10,211 nt of DNA from JBKJUK01 sp046590705 (GCA_046590705.1 JBKJUK010000244.1:1-10211), one strand, 5' to 3'. Positions 1 to 7,372 are shown, counted from the stretch's first letter. A program made the numbers and translations. Notes: a model not told the origin generated them from the sequence alone.

Positions 1-79
1 GACCGTTCGATCGCTGATGGAACCACTGGCGAAGATCGAAGATCAAAATTTCGCTGCAGTACGGAGTGAACAGGGTTGC

Positions 80-99
80 GGGCGCGCTGCTGCGCGCCC
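80..99. repeat. GC-rich perfect hairpin
   Basis: GGGCGCGC, loop TGCT, GCGCGCCC: an 8-bp perfect stem with a 4-nt loop, 10 nt after the TGA at 67-69. No T-run follows, so it is not a canonical intrinsic terminator. It resembles the short GGGCC-type hairpins in the gap at 7555-7598 and is probably a dispersed repeat that could also stabilise a 3' end. Confidence 0.55.
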
Positions 100-138
100 C
101 TACACGCTAGCGCCTTCTCGTGATCACCGAATTGTCTA

Positions 139-167
139 CTCCGGCCCCCAGACCCCGGCCCCCGGCC
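139..167. repeat. C-rich GGGGGCCGGRG-family block (inverted relative to 8759-8787)
   Basis: Read on the - strand this block contains GGGGGCCGGAG plus further runs of four or five G. The same unit appears at 8759-8787 on the + strand. It is non-coding and lies just upstream of the first prepilin gene. The G-runs could fold as a quadruplex on the - strand. Confidence 0.45.
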
Positions 168-187
168 AGTTGCTAAGAGCACTCGCG

Positions 188-193
188 TAGAAT
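188..193 (+). promoter_or_regulatory. Putative -10 box TAGAAT for the prepilin operon, leaderless arrangement
   Basis: TAGAAT sits exactly 6 nt before the GTG at 200. A sigma70-type -10 in this position would start transcription at or next to the start codon, giving a leaderless mRNA. No convincing -35 hexamer is seen at 17-18 nt spacing, and no Shine-Dalgarno precedes the GTG. The same geometry occurs at 5872-5877 and 7373-7378. Confidence 0.45.
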
Positions 194-199
194 CGCTGC

Positions 200-592
200 G
201 TGCGCCGCATAAGGGGATTCTCGCTGATCGAAGTACTCATCGGTCTGGCCATCCTCGGGCTGGTGGTTACCGTGTCACTGGCCGTCTTTCTCGACCGTGA
301 TCGACGATTGCGCAACGCTGAAGCGACGATCCTGGCGTATCAGGCGATTGCGAACGAGATCGAGCTTTACCGCCATTCGCCTTATGCCAGTCTGGCCGGG
401 ACGAAGGGCAAGCCATTCCAGTCGTCTTCTTCTCTACTGGCTTTGCTGCCGGACATGAAAGATACCGTACGCGTGACGCAACCCGCAGCCGGTTTGAAAC
501 AGATTGCGTTCTCTATTGAATGGAATCGTGGAACGCACAAGGCAGCGCTGACTATCGTGCGCAGTGATACCGGCGGAGCGAATCTCTGGTGA
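200..592 (+). CDS. Type IV prepilin-like / pseudopilin (GspI/PilV-like)
   Basis: This 130-residue protein has a class III prepilin signal: a short basic leader MRRIRG, then GFSLIE, the cleavage/N-methylation motif with Glu at mature position 5, then a hydrophobic helix to about residue 30 (VLIGLAILGLVVTVSLAVFL). PilD-type peptidase should cleave after Gly6 and methylate Phe7. The remainder is a small soluble head of about 100 residues without cysteines. Length and position ahead of a GspJ-like gene suggest a GspI/PilV-type minor pilin that helps initiate a type IV pilus or type II secretion pseudopilus. The start is GTG; no ribosome binding site is seen, but a TAGAAT box lies 6 nt upstream. 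The last 4 bases overlap the next gene (GTGA), indicating translational coupling. Prepilin class is certain; the exact subfamily is not. Confidence 0.88.
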   Translation: MRRIRGFSLIEVLIGLAILGLVVTVSLAVFLDRDRRLRNAEATILAYQAIANEIELYRHSPYASLAGTKGKPFQSSSSLLALLPDMKDTVRVTQPAAGLKQIAFSIEWNRGTHKAALTIVRSDTGGANLW

Positions 593-1086
593 AGGTGGAT
601 CAGCGCGGTTTCAGCGCGGTCGAACTCGTCGTGACCATGGCCATCTTCACCGTGCTGCTCCTGATCGTGACCATGGTGCAGCAGGAAGTATTGAAGGTGG
701 ACCGGTCGATTCGACTGCGGTGGTCGACGCATCCCGATCGCTCGGCGGTATCGGCGCGGCTCCGACGAGACGTGCTCGGCTCATCCGGTTACCCGTCGAA
801 TTTCCAGAACTACGTGCAGAGCCCCTCCGTACTTCTGCTTTCAGGATTCGATGAGAAAACCGGCGAGCGCCGGACCGTCATCTACGACTTCCGGACCGAG
901 GGGGTCGCCAGGCGACTGGAGTATTCGGGAGAGGAAAGAATCTCGTCCTGGACGGCGAGAGCAGTTCCGCAATACGCAATTGACGCGATCGAACTTCCAG
1001 ACGGATCGATCGCAACACGACTCACCGCGAAAGATCGAACTGGAAAACAGCTCATCGAGCAGATTCATGTCCCGCGATTGCACTGA
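589..1086 (+). CDS. Type IV prepilin-like / pseudopilin (GspJ/PilW-like)
   Basis: A 165-residue protein with leader MKVDQRG, prepilin motif GFSAVE (Glu5 present) and a hydrophobic helix to about residue 30. The head domain of about 130 residues contains a segment with RSAVSARLRRDVLG, resembling the region after the N-terminal helix of GspJ and PilW proteins, where a partner pseudopilin packs. It probably sits in the tip complex with the GspI-like product of the gene before it. It starts on the GTG that overlaps the previous stop codon by 4 bp, so the two are very likely cotranslated. The gene ends at TGA 1084-1086, immediately before a repeat fragment. A GspJ versus PilW assignment needs a profile search. 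Confidence 0.85.
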   Translation: MKVDQRGFSAVELVVTMAIFTVLLLIVTMVQQEVLKVDRSIRLRWSTHPDRSAVSARLRRDVLGSSGYPSNFQNYVQSPSVLLLSGFDEKTGERRTVIYDFRTEGVARRLEYSGEERISSWTARAVPQYAIDAIELPDGSIATRLTAKDRTGKQLIEQIHVPRLH

Positions 1087-1090
1087 TCGT

Positions 1091-1156
1091 TGTCATCCCG
1101 AGCGTGCGGAAGGACGGGCAGGCGAGGGATCTCGCATTCCTCGTGCAGCTGTTCGC
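1091..1156 (+). repeat. Half copy of a TGTCATCCCGAGC palindromic element inside the prepilin operon
   Basis: This begins TGTCATCCCGAGCGTGCGG and continues to AGGCGAGGGATCTCGCATTCC. The same opening and the AGGCGAGGGA block recur at 8804-8850. The right-hand half seen in the 8804-8971 copy (ending CGCGATGACA) is absent here, so this is a truncated copy. It fills the gap between the second and third prepilin genes and may extend slightly past 1156, which blurs the start of the third gene. Confidence 0.6.
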
Positions 1157-1195
1157 ATGCGCCAGTACTCGATCGCGGATGAAAGTCTAAATCTC

Positions 1196-1606
1196 GTGGA
1201 AGCTTCGCGCGGGAAGCAGCGAGAAGGGCAACGAGGATTCGTGTTACTGACGGTGCTGATTCTGGCGCTTCTTTTCTTTGCGCTCATGGGAATCGTGCTG
1301 ACGGAATCGATCGATGCCTACCGCGGAGCGCAGCGCTTGAGGTCCCGCGCAACCGCGCAGGCCCTTGCCGAAACCGGTGCCGAACTCGTAGCGCGCGACA
1401 TGATCACCAAACTCGCGACTAGCGTGAATGTCGATCTCCAGGACGGCCATGTCCGCGCCGAATACAAACGACTGCCGAACGATCTGTTCGAGATCGAGTC
1501 GACCGGCCGCACCACGGGATCGTTTCGCGCCAGTTCGACGCTCAAACTGACGGGTCAGATTTCAGGAACCGAAATCAAAGTGATGCGAGCGGAGTACAGT
1601 CAGTAG
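1196..1606 (+). CDS. PilX/GspK-like minor prepilin
   Basis: From GTG 1196 this is 136 residues: leader MEASRGKQREGQRG, then FVLLTVLILALLFFALMGIV, a hydrophobic helix starting right after the cleavage Gly. Mature position 5 is Thr instead of Glu, a departure also seen in GspK pseudopilins that cap the fibre. After the helix, YRGAQRLRSRATAQALAETGAELVARD matches the PilX/GspK N-terminal pattern of small residues and an Ala-rich amphipathic helix. Full GspK is far longer (around 300 residues), so this is closer to a PilX-sized protein. The in-frame ATG at 1157 would give a 27-residue leader and 149 residues; the reading frame further upstream (to 851) overlaps the GspJ-like gene and a repeat and is not credible. 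No clear ribosome binding site supports either start. It is probably the last gene of the operon. Confidence 0.75.
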   Translation: MEASRGKQREGQRGFVLLTVLILALLFFALMGIVLTESIDAYRGAQRLRSRATAQALAETGAELVARDMITKLATSVNVDLQDGHVRAEYKRLPNDLFEIESTGRTTGSFRASSTLKLTGQISGTEIKVMRAEYSQ

Positions 1607-1948
1607 CTTATGAACAGTAGTCAGTAGTGAGTAGTCAGTAACCAGTAGAGGAATACGCAGATCACCGCTAGATGACACTCAAGTCGTGGCACCGTCATTC
1701 CGATGAGCACGCGTAGCTCTCGTCAGCTTGCGCGATGGCAAACGCGAAGAGGAATCTCCGTTCCGCGCCGCGCTGGTCGTACCGTTCCACCGCGGCTGCG
1801 CGGACCGGAGATTCCTCCTCGCAGTCACCGCTGCGTAGTCATCGCGATCACGCGGCTCGTCGGAATGACGGTGCGGATGTGCTAAGAATCGCTCGCTGCA
1901 GTTGAAGTACTGGTTACTGGCTACTAACTACTGTCTCCTGCTTACGAA
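1607..1948. repeat. Convergent intergenic gap: CAGTA arms enclosing a palindromic element
   Basis: No gene is seen here. The gap lies between two converging genes and has nested inverted symmetry. The outer arms are AGTAGTCAGTAACCAGTA at 1630-1647 and its reverse complement with one mismatch at 1908-1925, each embedded in degenerate CAGTAGT/ACTACTG repeats. Inside lies the 184-bp palindromic element at 1690-1873. The stretch could fold into a long hairpin in transcripts from either side and so stop or stabilise both 3' ends, but no T-tract terminator was found. The 7381-7695 gap has the same outer-arm plan with a different interior. Confidence 0.65.
1690..1873. repeat. Palindromic repeat element, copy A (GTCATTCCGATGAGC ends)
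   Basis: The terminal inverted repeats are CACCGTCATTCCGATGAGC at 1690-1708 and its complement GCTCGTCGGAATGACGGTG at 1855-1873, 19 bp with one mismatch. An inner pair, GCGAAGAGGAATCTCCG (1744-1760) and CGGAGATTCCTCCTCGC (1806-1822), pairs with one mismatch. The inner core of about 78 bp is nearly identical to 9039-9116 in copy B. No coding capacity for a transposase is present. It could be a MITE-like or REP/BIME-type element. Confidence 0.75.
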
Positions 1949-3328
1949 CTACTGCTGAACCGCGATCACCTTGAACTCAACAGCGATCGGCGTCGGCAGA
2001 GAATCGACCCCAATCGTGGTGCGGGTCGGCTGTATCTCCCCGAAGTATTCGGTGTAAACACGGTTGAACGTCTCGAAATCGCGTTTCATGTCGGTGAGAA
2101 AGACCGTCACGTCGAAGACATCCTTCATCGCTGCGCCGGCTTCTTCCAGAATCACCTTCACGTTCTCGAGTGCGGCGCGTGTCTGCATCTCGATGTCATG
2201 TCCGACGATTCGGCCCGACTCGTCACGGATCAGACCGGGGATCTCTCCTGTGCGCGGTGCACGTGGACCGATCCCCGAAAGGTAAAGGAGACCGTTCACA
2301 CGGCGCGCGTGAGGATACGGTCCTACAGGTTTCGGCGCGGCGTCGGTGGTGATGGCGCTGCCGGTCGCAGCCTTTTCTTCCACCTGCGCTGCAGGCGGGG
2401 GCTCGGACACGTTATGCGTCTCCAGACCTGTTCCTCCTGATGGCGAGACAGGGGCATCGTCGAACTCTTTCTCGAAGACCTGCGCTTTGGTGGTTGGGGT
2501 TAGTTGCACGAGAGCGGCGCCGGTGCCCCAGACCGGCTGGTAATCCCAGACCTTTCCTTCGTACAGATTGTTCTCGCCCATTACCGCGGCCATCCACCAG
2601 ATGGCCTTGAAGCCCATGTCCGCGTTCGCTTCGCGTGCGAATTCACGCGCTACCTGTGCGGTATCTTCCAGTCGCCCTTCGCCGAGAATCTCGAGGATCT
2701 TCCGATTCCACTCGTCGTCTTTGGCCGACGAGATCCTGTCGTGTGCAGGATCAATTTCTCTGGTCTCGTAACGGTTCGACAGATTGGTCACGCAGACGAT
2801 GGCCGCCTTCTTTCCGTAGCGATCGATGGCCTCGCGCGCAGCTCGTCCGAGCAGTCTGGTTTCGTCACGTTCCGCGTAGATGTTGCAGGACACGATCGAG
2901 GCCGGAATGCGGTTGTCAGGGTTGAGCGATTTGAGCGCGACGACGGTTCCGGTATCGATCGGAAAGCCGTGGTAGTTCACCGTCGAGGTCTGCAGTCCGA
3001 GCTGCTTCGCAGTCTCGCTGTAGAGCTTTCCGAATTCAGCATCGATGGCGAACTCGTATGGGATCTCTCCGTACTCGTACCAGTTCTGATCAACCAGCAA
3101 CCACTTCGGGTGAGGATCGACCTGAAAAAGATGGCCGATCACCGAATACCACTGCGTCGAGTAGAGCAGCAGATACTCCGCCTCCGATTCTTCGATGACC
3201 CGCGCAAGCCTGCTGTAGTTCTCACGCAGCGAAGCCCATCCCGGATTGCGATCAGACGCGAGATAGATATGCGGCTGACCAGGGACGATGAATCCGTTGG
3301 TGATGAGCGACGTGCCGTTCCCACTCAT
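1949..3328 (-). CDS. amnA: Fusion: LigB-like dioxygenase alpha subunit + RidA/YjgF-type 2-aminomuconate deaminase
   Basis: A 459-residue protein in three parts. Residues 1 to about 275 are a class III extradiol (LigB-fold) domain resembling the alpha subunit of 2-aminophenol 1,6-dioxygenase. Against the neighbouring beta-type protein, the active-site positions are lost: Gly17 for His14, Gln59 for His63 (STQW vs SPHW), Asn185 for His196 (LSNRY vs LSHRH). It should therefore be structural, not catalytic. Residues 280-332 form a Pro/Ala/Glu/Thr-rich linker. Residues 333-459 are a RidA/YjgF domain (GPYPHARRVNGLLYLSG, then PTRTTIG with Arg436, and AVEFKVIAV with Glu451), closest in pattern to 2-aminomuconate deaminase, which releases ammonia from 2-aminomuconate. 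In known pathways these are separate proteins. The gene is 37 bp after the beta-type gene, so the two form one operon. The ATG at 3328 lacks a strong ribosome binding site. Domain identities are secure; the substrate is inferred. Confidence 0.85.
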   Translation of the reverse strand: MSGNGTSLITNGFIVPGQPHIYLASDRNPGWASLRENYSRLARVIEESEAEYLLLYSTQWYSVIGHLFQVDPHPKWLLVDQNWYEYGEIPYEFAIDAEFGKLYSETAKQLGLQTSTVNYHGFPIDTGTVVALKSLNPDNRIPASIVSCNIYAERDETRLLGRAAREAIDRYGKKAAIVCVTNLSNRYETREIDPAHDRISSAKDDEWNRKILEILGEGRLEDTAQVAREFAREANADMGFKAIWWMAAVMGENNLYEGKVWDYQPVWGTGAALVQLTPTTKAQVFEKEFDDAPVSPSGGTGLETHNVSEPPPAAQVEEKAATGSAITTDAAPKPVGPYPHARRVNGLLYLSGIGPRAPRTGEIPGLIRDESGRIVGHDIEMQTRAALENVKVILEEAGAAMKDVFDVTVFLTDMKRDFETFNRVYTEYFGEIQPTRTTIGVDSLPTPIAVEFKVIAVQQ

Positions 3329-3365
3329 CGCCGTGGCGCTTCCAGTGCAAACTGCATCGCCGCGA

Positions 3366-4292
3366 TCAAGCGCCGGCCTCGGCCGTGCGCAGAGCAGCCA
3401 GCTGCGATGCGGCCTCGTGGTCCCATCCCACCACCGCGTTCCCTGTTCCGATCACCGTCCAATAGCCGTACACCTCTGCTTCGTACGTGGGAAAATCGAG
3501 AGCCGAAAGCATCCAGGCCAGCGAGCCCGCTTTCACTTCCGACACCGCGTGATCCATGAACTCAGGAAGGATGGCGATGAGTTCCCGAGTACGACCCTTC
3601 TTCATCAGCTCGATTACCTTCATGTCCCAGAGGTATCCGGAATGTTCGTAGACATGCTCTTTGGACATGTCCTCCGGAAGCCCCGGTTCGGTCGTGAAAT
3701 GACGATGCGAGAGTGTGTTCGAGGCCAGCAGCAGCGCGCGCCGGCCGCTCTTCTCGATGGCCGCACGCGTAGCACGCCCGAGCCGCATCATCTCCATCTG
3801 CCCCATCTCATTCGAGAAGTAATAGGGAGAGTTGTTCGAGGAGATGCCGACGATGGGAATGTCCCACTCGGGGTTCATCATGTGCAGCGACACGATCGTG
3901 CCATAGTCGACGCGGAAGTTGGCGTTGCGCATCATCTTCGTGGACAGACCGTCGCGACTCGCTTCTTCAGCGATGAGTTCAGCGAGTTCCACATCGACAG
4001 TCATGTCGTACTTGTAGCGAAAGAGATTGGGAAAGATCGGATCGACGGAGAGCCCATGAAATTCAGGCACGCCAAGAAAGTGATGCCCGACGATGGTCTG
4101 CCAGTGAGGGCTGTGCACGATCAGCACGTCCGGCTTCATGGCCAGATAGTGTTTGCGAGCGCGCTCGTAGCCCCAGCGCAGCACTTCCCATCCGCACTCG
4201 GATTTCGGTTCGTTGCGCGGATGATTCTCACCGTAAACGATGTGAGGCGGATGCGGCGCAAGAAGTCCGCCGATGATTTTGCCTGCTGTCAT
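3366..4292 (-). CDS. amnB: Catalytic LigB-type extradiol dioxygenase, 2-aminophenol 1,6-dioxygenase beta-like
   Basis: From ATG 4292 the protein has 308 residues, the usual size for this family. It is a class III extradiol dioxygenase that opens the ring of an aminophenol with O2 at a non-haem Fe(II). The iron ligands of the characterised 2-aminophenol 1,6-dioxygenase beta subunit (His13, His62, Glu251, from memory) match His14 (APHPPH), His63 (SPHW) and Glu252 (SEVKAG), each offset by one; the active-site His195 matches His196 (LSHRH). It should pair with the alpha-like domain encoded next to give an alpha/beta enzyme making 2-aminomuconate semialdehyde. The reading frame is open back to 4448, but that part runs through an intergenic hairpin pair, and GGGGTGA stands just before the ATG at 4292. 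A GTG at 4301 is the alternative start. Possible other substrates are 3-hydroxyanthranilate-like or other catecholic compounds. Confidence 0.87.
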   Translation of the reverse strand: MTAGKIIGGLLAPHPPHIVYGENHPRNEPKSECGWEVLRWGYERARKHYLAMKPDVLIVHSPHWQTIVGHHFLGVPEFHGLSVDPIFPNLFRYKYDMTVDVELAELIAEEASRDGLSTKMMRNANFRVDYGTIVSLHMMNPEWDIPIVGISSNNSPYYFSNEMGQMEMMRLGRATRAAIEKSGRRALLLASNTLSHRHFTTEPGLPEDMSKEHVYEHSGYLWDMKVIELMKKGRTRELIAILPEFMDHAVSEVKAGSLAWMLSALDFPTYEAEVYGYWTVIGTGNAVVGWDHEAASQLAALRTAEAGA

Positions 4293-4318
4293 GTCGGTCA
4301 CCCCGTGGGTAGGCGCCG

Positions 4319-4324
4319 ATTGTA
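4319..4324 (-). promoter_or_regulatory. Possible -10 box TACAAT for the dioxygenase operon
   Basis: On the - strand TACAAT lies 26 nt before the ATG at 4292, leaving room for a leader of about 20 nt containing GGGGTGA as ribosome binding site. No good -35 is seen. Unlike three other genes here, this one would have a normal leader. Confidence 0.3.
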
Positions 4325-4347
4325 CTGCGCGTTCGCCGCGACACCAT

Positions 4348-4448
4348 GTGGCCGGAGTTTTCAACTCCGGTTTGCGCCGCGTCACTGAGGCTGGAATCAA
4401 CATAGGCACCGTGTCTACCAAAGACCCGAAGTTGAAAACTTCGGCCAC
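4348..4448. repeat. Pair of inverted, covarying hairpins between divergent genes
   Basis: Arm 1 (4348-4370) contains CCGGAGTT-TTC-AACTCCGG, a perfect 8-bp hairpin. Arm 2 (4426-4448) contains CCGAAGTT-GAA-AACTTCGG, another perfect 8-bp hairpin. The arms are inverted copies of each other, 21 of 23 bp identical, and the two differences (G to A and C to T) fall on paired positions, so each hairpin stays intact. The unit is thus both two small hairpins and one large one. It sits between the dioxygenase operon and the lipoprotein gene, upstream of both, next to their likely promoters. Confidence 0.7.
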
Positions 4449-4476
4449 GAACGGCAGCTACGAATGGCGTACATCG

Positions 4477-4482
4477 TAAAAT
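4477..4482 (+). promoter_or_regulatory. Putative -10 box TAAAAT for the lipoprotein gene
   Basis: TAAAAT, 29 nt before the ATG at 4512, would start a short leader carrying the strong Shine-Dalgarno GAAGGGAGG (4498-4506). The hexamer at 17-nt spacing (4454-4459, GCAGCT) is not a good -35 match. Confidence 0.4.
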
Positions 4483-4511
4483 GGAATCTCATTCTTCGAA
4501 GGGAGGCCATG

Positions 4512-5111
4512 ATGCGATCTTCATCCAGAGTTCCCGCCGCATTCGCGAGCAGGACGTCTCCCACCCTCACCTCCGCGCTACTCCTGCTCGCGCTTGCTTT
4601 CACTTCCTGCGGCAAACTCGTTGTCGTGTCGGACGGCAATAAACTTCCGGAAGGAATGTACAAGCCCTATCAGGGAGCGTTCGCCATCAATGGCCTCCGT
4701 CCCGGAATGACCCAGGCCCAATGCGTCAAAGTCCTCGGTAAACCGACCGAGCGGGTCGACTCTCCTCAAGCTGCTGCGATCTTCAAATGGGCATCGCCAC
4801 AGGAAGTCACAGTTCAGTTCGAGCCGGGCCCGAATGGCAGGGCATCCGAGGTCTACGGTAAGACACTCACCGATCCAGCCGGTGGCGCACTGCTTGTGGA
4901 CGAAAGTGAGGAAGAGTTGAAAGCCGTCGTGCCCGCAGCCAGCGCTTCACGGCGCTACAGGCCGAAAGGAAGTGGAGTCATCTCCGTTGGACGCGAACTC
5001 GACGCCACCACGTACGCGTTCAGTGACGATGCAGGCAAATTTGAAGTGTGGTTCGACCGATCCGGAATGCTGGTGGGCATGAAGGCCGTGAAGCAGCAGA
5101 CATCCTGGTGA
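4512..5111 (+). CDS. Lipoprotein with SmpA/BamE-like motif
   Basis: A 199-residue exported protein. The N-terminus has a basic segment, then SALLLLALAFTSC, a signal helix ending in a loose lipobox with Cys33 as the likely acylated residue (Phe at -3 is less usual). Residues 59-78 (INGLRPGMTQAQCVKVLGKP) show the G-(L/M)-R-x-G-M-(T/S)-x(4)-V-x(2)-LG-x-P pattern found in SmpA/OmlA/BamE-like outer-membrane lipoproteins, where it forms a helix-turn in a small alpha/beta fold. A second half (about 153-193) ends in beta-rich sequence (FEVWFDRSGMLVGMKAV) that may be a second, degenerate copy. GAAGGGAGG precedes two adjacent ATGs (4509, 4512); 4512 gives the better 5-nt spacing. It stands alone on the + strand between catabolic genes and is convergent with the toxin gene. 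The precise role is unknown. Confidence 0.75.
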   Translation: MRSSSRVPAAFASRTSPTLTSALLLLALAFTSCGKLVVVSDGNKLPEGMYKPYQGAFAINGLRPGMTQAQCVKVLGKPTERVDSPQAAAIFKWASPQEVTVQFEPGPNGRASEVYGKTLTDPAGGALLVDESEEELKAVVPAASASRRYRPKGSGVISVGRELDATTYAFSDDAGKFEVWFDRSGMLVGMKAVKQQTSW

Positions 5112-5143
5112 ACTAGCGCCGCTCGACTCGCGCCCGTTGGGAT

Positions 5144-5572
5144 TCAGACGCGCTCGGGCAGGAGCAGAAAACCTTCGCGGTTTGCGGCGCTTCTGAGCCG
5201 CTCGTCGAGTGCCACGAACGTTACCGAGCCAGGGCTCTGGTCGGCCAGGACCCAGGCCGCTGCGAGCTGAAGTGCGTCAGAGGAACGAAGGGGATGAACG
5301 CGGAGCAACCGCCGTGCGGTGTCTCGGACCAGAGATCCCGGCATCACCTCATTCCAGTCCTCGCGCAAAGCAGACAGGCGCTCCAGCGCACCGGAAATGA
5401 TGGAGGGGTCGACTTTTTCGCGCTCGAGACGAGCGATGGTCGACACGCACTCGACCTCAGTGCCCCACCAGACATGAACCTGCCGGTCCGCGGCCAGAAT
5501 CTTCCGAACGACCGACGTCGTTCTCTCGCCGAGGAGCAGCGGAACGATCGCTGAGCTGTCCCAGAAGTTCAT
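5144..5572 (-). CDS. vapC: PIN-domain toxin (VapC-like ribonuclease)
   Basis: A 142-residue PIN domain, the typical VapC length. The four acidic metal-binding positions are present: Asp5 (FWDSSAIVPLL), Glu39 or Glu41 (GTEVECVS), Asp99 (LRSSDALQLAAA) and Asp123 (VALDERL). VapC toxins are Mg/Mn-dependent endoribonucleases that cut tRNA or rRNA until held by the antitoxin. The start codon overlaps the antitoxin stop by 4 bp (ATGA, 5569-5572), the normal order and coupling for such pairs. No residue looks damaged, so it is likely active. The RNA target cannot be read from sequence. Confidence 0.9.
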   Translation of the reverse strand: MNFWDSSAIVPLLLGERTTSVVRKILAADRQVHVWWGTEVECVSTIARLEREKVDPSIISGALERLSALREDWNEVMPGSLVRDTARRLLRVHPLRSSDALQLAAAWVLADQSPGSVTFVALDERLRSAANREGFLLLPERV

Positions 5573-5865
5573 CGTCCTTCTCTTCTCTCCTCGAGCAGGT
5601 GCTCGAGGGCGCTTACGTTCTTCGGGAGAGGAGGAGGCGCAGTCTCGACCAGATCTTTCCTGACTTTTCCGCGTCCTCGGTGCATGAGACCCCTTCGCTC
5701 CAGGTCCGCGCGCCGCTCGTCGCCATCTCTGGTCTCAGCGGCCAAAGGTTCGAGCCGCGCGACCGGTTTGCCACGATCGAGGATCAGATAGGTTTCCCCT
5801 TCTCTGACCTGCTGAAGGATGGCACTGAGGTTGTTCTTCGCTTCGGTCACACTAGCCTTCTTCAT
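5569..5865 (-). CDS. vapB: Phd/YefM-type antitoxin (VapB-like)
   Basis: A 98-residue protein. Residues 1-42 (MKKASVTEAKNNLSAILQQV, then EGETYLILDRGKPVARLEPL) are a Phd/YefM DNA-binding and dimerisation domain. The charged remainder is probably the disordered toxin-neutralising tail, with an unusual Pro stretch (APPPLP). It should bind the adjacent PIN toxin and repress its own promoter: a perfect AGGCTA-TAC-TAGCCT palindrome begins one base before the ATG and covers a TATACT -10 box. No Shine-Dalgarno is visible, consistent with a leaderless message. Confidence 0.88.
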   Translation of the reverse strand: MKKASVTEAKNNLSAILQQVREGETYLILDRGKPVARLEPLAAETRDGDERRADLERRGLMHRGRGKVRKDLVETAPPPLPKNVSALEHLLEERREGR

Positions 5866-5866
5866 C

Positions 5867-5881
5867 AGGCTAGTATAGCCT
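5867..5881 (-). promoter_or_regulatory. Toxin-antitoxin operator palindrome overlapping the -10 box
   Basis: On the - strand AGGCTATACTAGCCT is a perfect 6-bp inverted repeat with a 3-bp centre. It contains TATACT (5872-5877), a good -10 box, 6 nt before the antitoxin ATG. Autorepression by the antitoxin or toxin-antitoxin complex at such a site is standard for this class. No -35 consensus is evident at the expected distance. Confidence 0.65.
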
Positions 5882-5929
5882 CTATGAGATTCGACCCGTT
5901 CGCTTGATCAGCGGTGTGGGTTGCGCGGC

Positions 5930-7366
5930 CTACAACTTCACGCATACGTTCTTCGTTTCGCTGAAGAAGGCCAGAGACTCGAAGCCTCCTTCGCGTCCGA
6001 GGCCGCTTTCTTTCATGCCGCCGAAGGGGACGCGGAGATCGCGAAGAAGCCAGGTGTTGATCCAGACCGTGCCGCTGTCGAGTGCGGCGGCTACAAGGTG
6101 AGCGCGGGATAGATCGCGCGTCCAGACTGACGCGGAGAGGCCGTAGCGCGTACTGTTGGCGAGACGAATGGCTTCGTCCGCGTCGCGGAAGGGCGTGACC
6201 GTCACGAACGGGCCGAACACTTCGTCCTGGAAAACGCTGCAATCTTCAGCGATTTCAGTGACGATGGTCGGCTCGAGAAAGTAGCCGTTGCGCAGATGCT
6301 CCGGCAGCTCCGGGCGGTTACCTCCGTACACGATCCTGCCCTCCCGGCGAGCGAGATCGATGAATCCTGACACTTTGCTGAGGTGAGCCGCACTGATGAG
6401 TGCCCCCACTTCGGTGGCATCCTCGGACGGATCTCCGATTCGCAGTTTGCTCGTGGCTTCGACGAAGCGTTCCAGAAACTGCTCGTAGACCGACTGTTCG
6501 ACCAGAATGCGTGATCCGCAGAGACAGATCTCGCCTTGATTGGCGAAGCTGGATTGCACGGTGGTCGACACCGCTTCGTCAAGGTCGGCGTCAGCGAAAA
6601 TGATGTTCGGATTCTTTCCACCGAGTTCGAGCGAAATCTTCTTGAAAAGCGGACCTGCGCTTTTCATCACTTCACGGCCGGTAACTGTGCCGCCGGTGAA
6701 AGAGATCGCTCGCACACCAGGATGCGCGACGATGGCCGCGCCGGCCTTTCCGCCGTAGCCATGGACGATGTTCAGCACCCCGGCCGGAATCCCCGCTTCG
6801 AGACTCAATTCAGCGAGCCGGTTGGCGGTAAGCGGCGCGAGTTCAGAGGGCTTGGCGACTACGCAGTTACCCGCGGCCAGCGCAGGAGCGATCTTCCATG
6901 TCAACAAATACAGAGGCAGGTTCCACGGCGAGATCAAGCCTGCCACGCCGACAGGCTGGCTTAGTGTGTAATTCAAAGCGCGATCATCGGTCGCATGCAT
7001 CTCGCTCCGCTCGTGCAGGATGGCCGTAGCGAAGAATCGGAAGTTGGCGATGGCCCGCGCGATATCCATTCGCCGCGCCAGCGCAATCGGTTTTCCGCAA
7101 TCGAGTGACTCGAGTTGCGCGAGTTCCTCTGCGTTCCGCTCAATCACATCGGCCATGCGCAGCAGAATGGTCGAGCGCTGCTCCGCACTGGTTCGTCGCC
7201 AGGTGTCGAAGGCCTTCGTTGCCGCATCCACAGCCAGCGCCACATCCCGTTGGTCACTGTCCGGCACCTCGGCGATCACCTCCGCGGTGGCGGGACTTAG
7301 ATCCTTGAAATACTTTTCGGACACAGGCGGACGGAAGGATCCGTCAATGAAGTCAGCGAGGCGCAT
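5930..7366 (-). CDS. amnC: 2-aminomuconate / 2-hydroxymuconate semialdehyde dehydrogenase
   Basis: A 478-residue NAD-dependent aldehyde dehydrogenase, full length. The catalytic set is intact: Asn149 (ISPWNLPLY), Glu247 (LELGGKNPN) and nucleophile Cys281 (NQGEICLCGSR), plus the FQDEVFGP motif at 379-386. The ISPWNLPLYLLTWKIAPAL segment and WLLRDLRVPFGGMKESG (Arg442/Arg445, substrate carboxylate-binding region) fit the ALDH8/AMSDH-HMSDH subgroup that oxidises muconate semialdehydes. It would convert the product of the dioxygenase operon into 2-aminomuconate, the substrate of the deaminase domain. It is separated from that operon by the lipoprotein and the toxin-antitoxin pair, so it is transcribed independently. 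TAAACT stands exactly 6 nt before the ATG with no ribosome binding site. A choice between amino- and hydroxymuconate cannot be made from sequence; the RidA-type partner favours the amino compound. Confidence 0.87.
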   Translation of the reverse strand: MRLADFIDGSFRPPVSEKYFKDLSPATAEVIAEVPDSDQRDVALAVDAATKAFDTWRRTSAEQRSTILLRMADVIERNAEELAQLESLDCGKPIALARRMDIARAIANFRFFATAILHERSEMHATDDRALNYTLSQPVGVAGLISPWNLPLYLLTWKIAPALAAGNCVVAKPSELAPLTANRLAELSLEAGIPAGVLNIVHGYGGKAGAAIVAHPGVRAISFTGGTVTGREVMKSAGPLFKKISLELGGKNPNIIFADADLDEAVSTTVQSSFANQGEICLCGSRILVEQSVYEQFLERFVEATSKLRIGDPSEDATEVGALISAAHLSKVSGFIDLARREGRIVYGGNRPELPEHLRNGYFLEPTIVTEIAEDCSVFQDEVFGPFVTVTPFRDADEAIRLANSTRYGLSASVWTRDLSRAHLVAAALDSGTVWINTWLLRDLRVPFGGMKESGLGREGGFESLAFFSETKNVCVKL

Positions 7367-7372
7367 TGTTGT

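Larger units (their letters stand above)
1..187. other. Left-edge region with no confidently assigned gene
   Basis: Three + frames enter from the edge. Frame 2 stays open to the TAG at 188-190, frame 1 stops at the TGA at 67-69, and frame 3 stops at 15-17. Any of them could be the tail of an upstream gene, perhaps another pilus component given what follows. The stretch after about 70 looks like intergenic repeat DNA: it holds a perfect GC hairpin (80-99) and a C-rich block (139-167) related to one at 8759-8787. I therefore think the upstream gene ends by position 69 and that the longer frame 2 reading is fortuitous. No product can be named. Confidence 0.4.
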